DNA of 6,084 bases, from NCBI GenBank assembly GCA_937973585.1, contig CALJKN010000163.1, forward strand, positions 1 to 6,084. Reading direction: 5' to 3'. The position numbers and the translations under genes were made by a program. Under the pieces are notes generated by a model. The model saw only the letters and a program-made list of their open reading frames with translations, searched no databases and was not told the origin of the DNA. The DNA comes from an uncultured Helicobacteraceae bacterium. Lineage in GTDB: Bacteria > Campylobacterota > Campylobacteria > Campylobacterales > UBA6016. Positions 1 through 5,589 of the stretch are shown here, in pieces; within the stretch, counting starts at the first letter, position 1, and each line of letters starts with the position of its first letter.

Positions 1-593
1 ATATGTTAACGGTAAACGAAACGTATTTTTTTAGAGAGAACAAGCAAATAGAGCTGATGGGGTCGCTAATTCAAAATTATTCCGGCTCTGTTAGCGTGTT
101 GTCGGCGCCGTGCTCTAGCGGCGAAGAGGCTTTTACTGTTTTGATGAGTTTGTCTGAATCCGGCTTTTTGTCAAAGATAAAAAAAATAACCGGAATAGAC
201 GTAAACTCGGAGGTAATCAAAAAAGCAAACGGCGGGATTTACCCAAAAGGGAGCCTCCATAGAACCGCACCCGATATGGTAGAGCGCTATTTTGAAAAAA
301 CGGCGGACGAGACTTACAAAATAAAAGAGGAGTTTAGGCGGTATGCCGAATTTTCTGTTATGAATATATTTGAGCCGTCTTTTGCCGCTTTAGGTGAATT
401 TGATTTTGTCTTCTCAAGAAATATGCTTATTTATTTCGACAAAGAGAGCCGGAAAAAAGCCGAAGAGAGGCTGTACAATGTGCTAAAGCCCGGCGGCATA
501 TTATTTTTAGGGCACGCCGATATAGTCCAGAACAGTTTTAACCTAAAAAAACACGTCATCGGCGGAATCGTATACTACGAAAAATGCCAATAA
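1..593 (+). CDS. cheR: CheR-type chemotaxis protein methyltransferase (5'-partial)
   Basis: This is the C-terminal catalytic part of a CheR-family SAM-dependent methyltransferase, which methylates glutamates on chemoreceptors in the cytoplasm so that chemotaxis can adapt. Numbering from the first visible Met (base 3), NETYFFR (5-11) is the conserved link between the N-terminal helical domain and the catalytic domain. LSAPCSSGEEAF (33-44) is the SAM-binding loop, matching the family's CSxGEE signature. GID (64-66) supplies the acidic residue expected at the SAM ribose. FSRNMLIYFD (137-146) and LKPGGILFLGHAD (161-173) match the family's RNVLIYF and GG-x-L-GHSE blocks, with GHAD replacing GHSE. 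CheR proteins are usually about 260-280 residues and NETYFFR normally lies some 70 residues in, so the Met at base 3 is almost certainly internal and the real start lies upstream of the window. The gene overlaps the next one by 10 bp. The family call is very secure. Confidence 0.93.
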   Translation, partial: MLTVNETYFFRENKQIELMGSLIQNYSGSVSVLSAPCSSGEEAFTVLMSLSESGFLSKIKKITGIDVNSEVIKKANGGIYPKGSLHRTAPDMVERYFEKTADETYKIKEEFRRYAEFSVMNIFEPSFAALGEFDFVFSRNMLIYFDKESRKKAEERLYNVLKPGGILFLGHADIVQNSFNLKKHVIGGIVYYEKCQ

Positions 594-1456
594 AAGAGCA
601 GTTTTCAGCCTACGGGTTTATACTACTAGCCTCTATCTGTTACGGCTCACTGGGAGTTGCGGCAAAACTAGCATACGCTGACGGGGTAGGGCATAGTGCT
701 CTGCCTGTGTTTCAGATGTTTTTCGGTTTTTTGTTTTTTGCTATTTTAAACATCAAAAATATCGGAAGTTTTTTTTCAGTCTCCCAAAAAAAAATATTAC
801 AACTCTCCTTGGCCGGATTTTTGAGCGGGCTAACCGCATATCTATACTACTCGTCGTTATCTAACCTTACAGCTTCAACCGCCGTAATCTTGCTGTTTCA
901 GTTTGTATGGATAGGCGTAGCTTTGGAGGCTATATACGAGAGGCGCTGGCTAAGTCGGTATGAGGTTGCGGCAATTTTGCTTTGTTATGCGGGGACGTAT
1001 CTTGGGGTAGGGGGAGTCGGCGGAGAGCTTCATATCAGGTCTGTTATTGAGGGGTTTTTGTCCGGAGCCGCTTTTGCCGGATATATATTTATCAGCTCTT
1101 TTGTGTGTACCGATGAGAGTTCGGAGGCTAGGACTTTTTGGATTATATTTTCTGCTTTTATTGCGACTTTAGCTTTTTCGTTCGGCGGTATTTTTGAGAC
1201 AGCCGTTTATCCGACTATATTTTGGGGTTCGTTGTGTGGTGTTTTAGGGGTTCTTATCCCGTTTTATATTTACTCGGCCTACTCGCCAAAAATCGGCTCT
1301 GCGGCCACTTCTTTGGTGGGCTCCACGGAGCTTCCGGCTGCCCTTGTTATTTCTTGGGCTTTTTTGGGGGAGGAGTTGGATGGTTTGCAGGTGCTCGGAG
1401 CCGTTATCGTTATGTCCGGCGTTGCCCTGATATTTGTAGCGGCTAAAGCCAAATAA
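584..1456 (+). CDS. EamA/DMT-superfamily transporter
   Basis: This is an inner-membrane protein of 290 residues with about ten hydrophobic segments, the size and form of drug/metabolite transporter (DMT) proteins built from two EamA repeats. Repeat one covers roughly residues 10-143 and ends with the typical pattern E-x-R-x-LSRYE-(x)n-G-x-YLGVGG. Repeat two covers roughly 150-286 and contains ELPAALVISWAFLGEEL followed by a final helix with GAVIVMSGVALI, the usual EamA ending. Such proteins export amino acids, metabolites or toxic compounds, and the substrate cannot be read from the sequence. The ATG at 584 lies inside the end of cheR. No good Shine-Dalgarno sequence precedes it, so translation may depend on coupling to cheR. 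T8 (769-776) and A9 (786-794) tracts lie early in the gene. The family call is strong; the substrate is unknown. Confidence 0.88.
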   Translation: MPIKEQFSAYGFILLASICYGSLGVAAKLAYADGVGHSALPVFQMFFGFLFFAILNIKNIGSFFSVSQKKILQLSLAGFLSGLTAYLYYSSLSNLTASTAVILLFQFVWIGVALEAIYERRWLSRYEVAAILLCYAGTYLGVGGVGGELHIRSVIEGFLSGAAFAGYIFISSFVCTDESSEARTFWIIFSAFIATLAFSFGGIFETAVYPTIFWGSLCGVLGVLIPFYIYSAYSPKIGSAATSLVGSTELPAALVISWAFLGEELDGLQVLGAVIVMSGVALIFVAAKAK

Positions 1457-1502
1457 AGCCCTTTTCGGTTATCTTTTTGAAAATAAAACAGAGGTACATT
1501 AG
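1457..1502 (+). promoter_or_regulatory. Longest intergenic gap, with ribosome binding site for ccdA
   Basis: This 46-bp spacer between the EamA gene and ccdA is the only gap longer than 20 bp in the window. AGAGG at 1490-1494 sits 8 bases before the ATG at 1503 and is a good ribosome binding site. The rest is AT-rich (for example around 1471-1489). I see neither a convincing -10/-35 pair nor a hairpin with a U-tract. A promoter here is possible but not shown. Confidence 0.4.
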
Positions 1503-2237
1503 ATGGAAGAAGCGTTAAGCGGGTTTTTTAGCTCAGCCCCTTTTTTGGTTAGTTTTGTAGCCGGCATTTTGACGTTTGTCAGTCCGTGCGTGTTGCCGCT
1601 TATTCCGGCATATATCTCATATATATCGGGGATGTCGGTCAAGCAACTCTCAAGCGACGAGGGTGTATCAAAAGCGGAGAGGCTAAGAATTTTTTATGCC
1701 GCTTTGATGTTTGTACTCGGCTTTAGTATCGTGTTTGTCCTTTTGGGTGCAGCTATGGCTGAGCTAATTGGGGATGTATTTAACCACCAGTGGATAGGTT
1801 GGATTGCAGGTGGCGTGATAGTCCTTTTCGGTCTTCACATGGCTGGATTTATCAGTATTAAATTTTTAAATTTTGAGCAAAGGGCAAATTTTGGGGATGT
1901 AAAAAGCAAATCGTTTTTTGCCCCTTTTGTCCTTGGTCTCTCCTTTGCGCTAGGGTGGACTCCGTGTGTTGGCCCTATATTTGCCGCTATAGTATTCAAG
2001 GCCGCACAGGAGCCGGCTACATCTATATGGCTTTTGACCGTATATGCGGCGGGACTTGCGGTTCCATTTTTGCTAACGGCCGTTTTGACCGGATTTATGC
2101 TCGGATTTTTGACTAAGATAAAGAGATATTTTAGGATTATAGAGATAGTCGCCGGTTTGTTCCTTGTGGTATTAGGTGTTGCCATAGCTACCGGAGGGGT
2201 AGGCAAAATAGCGGCACTCTTTACCGGAGGTGAGTGA
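1503..2237 (+). CDS. ccdA: CcdA/DsbD-family thiol-disulfide electron transporter
   Basis: This is a 244-residue inner-membrane protein with about six hydrophobic helices, the usual length for CcdA. CcdA takes electrons from cytoplasmic thioredoxin and passes them across the membrane to periplasmic thioredoxin-like proteins, for cytochrome c maturation or other periplasmic thiol reduction. The two redox cysteines are visible in the family's paired motifs: VSPCVLPLIPAYIS near the N-terminus (Cys29) and LGWTPCVGPIFAAI in the middle (Cys155). The two halves form the expected pseudo-repeat, each with a PC motif opening a helix. The ATG at 1503 has a clear AGAGG ribosome binding site and puts the first helix at about residue 14. 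The stop codon overlaps the start of a thioredoxin-like gene, the likely electron acceptor. The family is very secure; the downstream pathway is inferred. Confidence 0.94.
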   Translation: MEEALSGFFSSAPFLVSFVAGILTFVSPCVLPLIPAYISYISGMSVKQLSSDEGVSKAERLRIFYAALMFVLGFSIVFVLLGAAMAELIGDVFNHQWIGWIAGGVIVLFGLHMAGFISIKFLNFEQRANFGDVKSKSFFAPFVLGLSFALGWTPCVGPIFAAIVFKAAQEPATSIWLLTVYAAGLAVPFLLTAVLTGFMLGFLTKIKRYFRIIEIVAGLFLVVLGVAIATGGVGKIAALFTGGE

Positions 2238-2239
2238 TG
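2226..2239 (+). promoter_or_regulatory. Ribosome binding site and TGATG overlap deciding the thioredoxin-like start
   Basis: GGAGG at 2226-2230 is followed after six bases by ATG at 2237-2239. The first base of that ATG is the last base of the ccdA stop (TGA, 2235-2237). A GTG at 2234 is also in frame but lies only three bases from GGAGG, so the ATG at 2237 is preferred. The arrangement indicates translational coupling of the two genes. Confidence 0.75.
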
Positions 2240-2632
2240 TTTGCCAAAATCGTATCCGTATTTGTTTTGTCGGCGCTTTTTGCTTTTGGGGCAAGGGTAG
2301 ATTGGGCGACAGATTACAAAAGTGCGGTTGAAAAGGCAAAAAAAGATAATAAGGGTATTTTTTTGATGCTCTCCCAACCGGGCTGTCCGTCATGCAAGAT
2401 GATGAAAGACGGGGTTCTCAAAAACGGAGAATCGGTAACCGAAGAGCTATCGCAAAATTTTGTGCCTGTTGAGGTAAATATTCTAAAAGACGGTTGGAAT
2501 AAAAAATTTAGAGCTTTTGCGACTCCGACTTTTTATATCCTCGATAAAAACGAGAACAAAATAGGGCGGCAGTTGATAGGCGAAACATCCGAAGACGAGC
2601 TTCTAAAAGCCCTCAAAGCGTTAAAAAAATAA
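2237..2632 (+). CDS. Exported thioredoxin-like protein with CPSC motif
   Basis: This is a small 131-residue protein with a thioredoxin-like fold, probably periplasmic. Residues 1-19 form a signal peptide: one Lys, then a hydrophobic stretch (IVSVFVLSALFAF) and a likely cleavage or anchor point near Gly18-Ala19. No lipobox Cys is present. The redox motif CPSC is at Cys50-Cys53, preceded by IFLMLSQPG in place of the usual WCxxC context. ATPTFYILD, with cis-Pro97, is the second thioredoxin signature. The sequence between them (KNGESVTEELSQNFVPVEVNI) resembles the thioredoxin_7/DUF255-like subgroup with an extended helix after the active site. It directly follows ccdA with one-base overlap, so CcdA probably keeps this protein reduced. 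Targets could be apocytochrome c or oxidised periplasmic proteins, which the sequence does not decide. The gene ends in tandem stops (TAATAG). Confidence 0.88.
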   Translation: MFAKIVSVFVLSALFAFGARVDWATDYKSAVEKAKKDNKGIFLMLSQPGCPSCKMMKDGVLKNGESVTEELSQNFVPVEVNILKDGWNKKFRAFATPTFYILDKNENKIGRQLIGETSEDELLKALKALKK

Positions 2633-2648
2633 TAGAAGATAGGTTGAG

Positions 2649-3881
2649 ATGTTAATCAAGAATACTACGATTTGCGACAAAAGGGGTCAAAAACGCTCCG
2701 ACGTGAGGTTGGAGGATGGGAGGATAAAAAAAATATCCTCTATGATAGAACCTAAAAAAAACGAGAGGATAATAGACGGAGAGGGGCTATTTTTGCTCCC
2801 CGGAATTATAGATATCGGAGCCAGTATCGGCGAAGGGGTGAGTGATATTTATAAGGCTCTTAAAAAAGTTTCTACAGATGCGGTAAAGGGTGGAGCTACA
2901 ACAGTTCTAATCCAACCGGATACGCCGATAAATACCGAAATCGGACTTGACTACTTTTTTTCAAAATCAAAAGAGTTATCGCTATGCTCACTCTCTCCTG
3001 TGGCCTCCGCTACAGAAAATAACGCTTTAGAAAAACTAAACAATCTAGCTATAATCTTTAAAAACGGGGCAATAGGGGCATATATCCGTTCCGATGCAAA
3101 TTCCAATATCCTAAAGCGCTCGATGGAGTACACAAAAATGTACTCAAAACCGCTTTTTGTGACGTGTGCGAATTCACATCTCGATAAAGGGGCGCTTATA
3201 CACGACGGTGCGGTCTCTTTTAGATTAGGTCTTGGGGGATTTAGCGTCGTTAGCGAGACTAGCGAAATGGCAAAGGTCGTCGATATAGCCTCTTTTGTCG
3301 GTTCAAAACTGTTAGTTAGCGGGGTATCTAGCGAAAAAGCGGTCTCGAATGCCGCCGTCTACAAAAAAAACTATCCGAATATCTTTTTTGATGTATCCGT
3401 TCATCACTTGTGTCTAACGGATGAAGCGTGTGTCGGGTACAACAGTTACGCTAAAAACTACCCGCCTTTACGGGAAGAGAGGGATCAAAAGGCACTCGTG
3501 GATGCGATAAAAAACTCCGTCATTGACGTGATAAGCTCAGGACATATCCCTGTTAGCAGACTCACAAAAGACCTATCATTTGAAGATGCAGCTTTTGGGA
3601 TAGAGTCACTGGGGGTTATGTTTTCTATTTTATATACAAGACTAGTGCAAAGCGGTGAGGTTTCGATGGAGAGAGTGAGCGAGCTTACAAGCTTTAATCC
3701 ATCTGCTATTTTGGGTTTTGAAAACAAAGGGCTAATCAAAGAGGGGTACGATGCGGATCTGTTTTTATTTGATCCGTTAAAACATTCAGATGTCGGGGAG
3801 TTCTCGCCGTACAAAAATATCGTTCTGACCGGAGCCGTTACCCATACGTTTAAAGCCGGAGAGCTTATTTATGAGCTTTAG
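2649..3881 (+). CDS. Dihydroorotase-like protein (amidohydrolase fold), probably non-catalytic
   Basis: This 410-residue protein has the length and overall layout of class I dihydroorotase, the third enzyme of pyrimidine synthesis. Recognisable family blocks are the N-terminal beta domain (DVRLEDGRIKKI), LLPGIID (49-55), GGATTVLIQPDTPIN (81-95), VHHLCLTDEA, YAKNYPPLREERD, and the C-terminal FNPSAILGFENKGLIKEGYDADLFLFDP typical of amidohydrolases. The metal ligands are missing. Where active enzymes have D-x-HxH-x-R after PGxI, this protein has D55-I-G57-A-S59-I-G61. Where they have TDHAPH it has S297-G298-H-I-P-V, so the catalytic Asp is Gly. It is therefore probably a PyrX-like structural homologue; in Pseudomonas, PyrX supports aspartate carbamoyltransferase. 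Databases may label it pyrC. It starts 16 bases after the thioredoxin-like gene, with AGG (2641-2643) before the ATG. The family is secure; inactivity is inferred. Confidence 0.88.
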   Translation: MLIKNTTICDKRGQKRSDVRLEDGRIKKISSMIEPKKNERIIDGEGLFLLPGIIDIGASIGEGVSDIYKALKKVSTDAVKGGATTVLIQPDTPINTEIGLDYFFSKSKELSLCSLSPVASATENNALEKLNNLAIIFKNGAIGAYIRSDANSNILKRSMEYTKMYSKPLFVTCANSHLDKGALIHDGAVSFRLGLGGFSVVSETSEMAKVVDIASFVGSKLLVSGVSSEKAVSNAAVYKKNYPNIFFDVSVHHLCLTDEACVGYNSYAKNYPPLREERDQKALVDAIKNSVIDVISSGHIPVSRLTKDLSFEDAAFGIESLGVMFSILYTRLVQSGEVSMERVSELTSFNPSAILGFENKGLIKEGYDADLFLFDPLKHSDVGEFSPYKNIVLTGAVTHTFKAGELIYEL

Positions 3882-4677
3882 TATCATAGAGAGAGTATTG
3901 GTATTTATCGGTACCCCTTTTATGTTTTTATTCGGTGCGGTCGGTAGGTTCGGCCATTTTTTTATTTTCAATTTTAGGCTTATCCCTCTGGCTGCAAAGC
4001 CGCCGTTTAGAACTAAGGAGATTTTTTACGAAATCGAGAGAATCGGGATAAATTCCGGCGGGATTATAATTCTGACTGCCGTTTTTATCGGCCTTGTTCA
4101 GGCAATTCAGATATATCAGGGGTTCCACAAGTTCGGGATGGAAAATATGATGGGGTATACGATATTTTATGCCCTTGGAAAAGAGCTTGCCCCCGTCATA
4201 GGTGCTTTGATGGTAACGAGCCGTGCGATAAGCTCTATGGCGGCAGAGCTTGGAACCATGCGGGTAACGGAGCAGATAGATGCCATAGATACGTTGGCGG
4301 TTGATTCAAAAAAATATCTCGTTATCCCAAAAATAATAGCAGCGACAATTGCTCTTCCCGTCCTTGCCGCACTTTTTAATCTAGTCGCAAACGTCTCATC
4401 GTTTGGGATAGCAACCGTGGCTTTGGATATAAACCCGACATCGTATCTAAATACGATCAAGCAATACTCTGAGTTTTCAGACTTTATGACCGGACTCGTA
4501 AAAGCTTCGGTATTCGGTTTTTTGATTAGCTCAATCGGCGCATATTTTGGCTATCACGCATCCGGCGGAGCCAGAGGTGTGGGGGTGGCTACTACAAAAG
4601 CGGTTGTAGCATCTTCGGTTACCGTGCTTGTAGCCGATTATTTTTTGGCATCGCTATTTATCGTTTTAGGATTTTAA
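3871..4677 (+). CDS. mlaE: MlaE-family lipid ABC transporter permease
   Basis: This 268-residue inner-membrane protein is close in length to E. coli MlaE (about 260). MlaE permeases work with an MlaF ATPase and an MCE-domain protein (MlaD) to move phospholipids between the inner and outer membranes. Visible features are an amphipathic N-terminus containing GAVGRFGHFF, a first helix around GIIILTAVFIGLVQAIQ, GKELAPVIGALMVTSR, and the family signature ELGTMRVTEQIDAIDTL from Glu126, followed by YLVIPKI. The C-terminal part carries GFLISSIGAYFGYHASGGARGVG, then TKAVVASSV and a last helix ending the protein. It overlaps the dihydroorotase-like gene by 11 bp, with GGAGA upstream of the ATG inside that gene. 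The expected ATPase and MlaD genes are not beside it. The family call is strong; transport of phospholipid specifically is inferred from the family. Confidence 0.91.
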   Translation: MSFSIIERVLVFIGTPFMFLFGAVGRFGHFFIFNFRLIPLAAKPPFRTKEIFYEIERIGINSGGIIILTAVFIGLVQAIQIYQGFHKFGMENMMGYTIFYALGKELAPVIGALMVTSRAISSMAAELGTMRVTEQIDAIDTLAVDSKKYLVIPKIIAATIALPVLAALFNLVANVSSFGIATVALDINPTSYLNTIKQYSEFSDFMTGLVKASVFGFLISSIGAYFGYHASGGARGVGVATTKAVVASSVTVLVADYFLASLFIVLGF

Positions 4678-4680
4678 AAA

Positions 4681-5589
4681 ATGTCGTCGATATTTGGTCC
4701 GGTTCTCTCCAGAAGATTTGGCCTCTCTCTCGGTGTCGATGTTACAGGAGAAGGGGCAAGGAGGTGTAACTACGATTGTCTTTATTGTGAATTGGCTCCC
4801 GCAAAAAAGATAAGCGTGTTAGACTCGTTTGTCGAACCGGAGATAATCGCAAAAGAGGTAGAGGAGGGGGTTGCCAAAAATCCGGATATCGATTTTATCA
4901 CTATAACGGCAAACGGGGAGCCTACGCTATATCCGAAACTTTATGAACTTGCGAGCCTCATAAGGGGGTTTAAAGGGGATAAAAAGCTACTCATCCTCTC
5001 AAACGGCTCAACTATAAATGATGCAAAAATTGTAGAGACGTTAAAACTGTTTGATGTCGTAAAGCTATCGCTGGATAGTGCTTTGACGGAAAGTTTTAAA
5101 AAAGTAGATAGAGCCGGCAATATCAGCGTGCTTGAGCTTATAGACGGTATGGCTGCATTTAGAGGTGTATACAGCGGTACTTTTGTACTTGAGACGTTGT
5201 TTGTCAAAAACGTAAACGATACTATATGCGATATAGAGGCGCTAAATAAAGCCTATCTGAAGATAAAGCCGGACAGGATAGATATAGGGAGCATAGATCG
5301 GCCTCCGGCCTATAAAGTAGAAGGGATAGATGAGGGGCGATTAAAAGAGATCAGGGATGCGATGGAACCGTCTTTGATGGTCTCTATAGCCCTTAGAAAA
5401 AGCAGCGATTCAAAAAAAAGAGCATTCTCAAAAGATGAGATACTTTATTCTCTAAAAAATAGGCCGTTTACCTCTTTTGATATAGAATCATTGTTTGATG
5501 ACGGCTCAAAAGAGATTTTCAAACGACTATTGGATGATGGTGAGATATCGCAAAAAACCGTCGCAGGGACTATTTTTTATCTACGGTAG
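4681..5589 (+). CDS. Radical SAM protein, COG0731 (wyosine-synthase-like) group
   Basis: This 302-residue cytoplasmic radical SAM enzyme carries its [4Fe-4S] cluster motif C-x3-C-x2-C at Cys29, Cys33 and Cys36 (CNYDCLYC). The N-terminal FGPVLSRRFGLSLGVDV is typical of the COG0731 group, which is often annotated as wyosine or tRNA-imidazoG37 synthetase-like. ANGEPTL (77-83) is the SAM-contacting GGE-type motif, and later strands (LLILSNGS, VVKLSLDS, RIDIGSIDRPP) fit the partial TIM barrel. Residues about 245-302 (FSKDEILYSLKNRP, IFKRLLDDGEI, GTIFYLR) look like a separate small domain, possibly winged-helix. Only one other Cys is present, so the second cluster of archaeal Taw1/TYW1 is absent and wyosine synthesis is unlikely. 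The substrate is unknown. The ATG follows the mlaE stop by three bases, with AGGA at 4668-4671. Its 3' end overlaps the convergent gene by 20 bp. Confidence 0.88.
   Translation: MSSIFGPVLSRRFGLSLGVDVTGEGARRCNYDCLYCELAPAKKISVLDSFVEPEIIAKEVEEGVAKNPDIDFITITANGEPTLYPKLYELASLIRGFKGDKKLLILSNGSTINDAKIVETLKLFDVVKLSLDSALTESFKKVDRAGNISVLELIDGMAAFRGVYSGTFVLETLFVKNVNDTICDIEALNKAYLKIKPDRIDIGSIDRPPAYKVEGIDEGRLKEIRDAMEPSLMVSIALRKSSDSKKRAFSKDEILYSLKNRPFTSFDIESLFDDGSKEIFKRLLDDGEISQKTVAGTIFYLR

Noticed and set aside
1222..1446. 74-residue + strand frame inside the EamA gene, rich in Gly, Phe and Cys
   Set aside because: It is an out-of-frame shadow of the transporter's last helices, with no ribosome binding site or independent signal.
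1457..1502. Possible promoter or terminator between the transporter gene and ccdA
   Set aside because: No convincing promoter elements and no stable hairpin with a U-tract are visible; only the ribosome binding site can be supported.
2234..2236. GTG as start codon for the thioredoxin-like gene
   Set aside because: It is only three bases from GGAGG, whereas the ATG at 2237 has the better six-base spacing and forms the standard TGATG overlap.
1835..2377. 180-residue reading frame on the - strand opposite ccdA and the thioredoxin-like gene
   Set aside because: It lies wholly opposite two strongly supported genes, its translation shows no recognisable family, and it reads as the low-complexity complement of membrane helices.
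3485..3814. 109-residue - strand frame opposite the dihydroorotase-like gene
   Set aside because: The + strand frame carries clear family motifs across this stretch; the - strand translation is Ser-rich and matches nothing I recognise.
4167..4460. 97-residue - strand frame opposite mlaE
   Set aside because: It is antisense to the conserved MlaE signature and has no motif of its own.
4941..5207. 88-residue Ser/Thr-rich - strand frame opposite the radical SAM gene
   Set aside because: It is a complement artefact of the well-supported radical SAM coding sequence.
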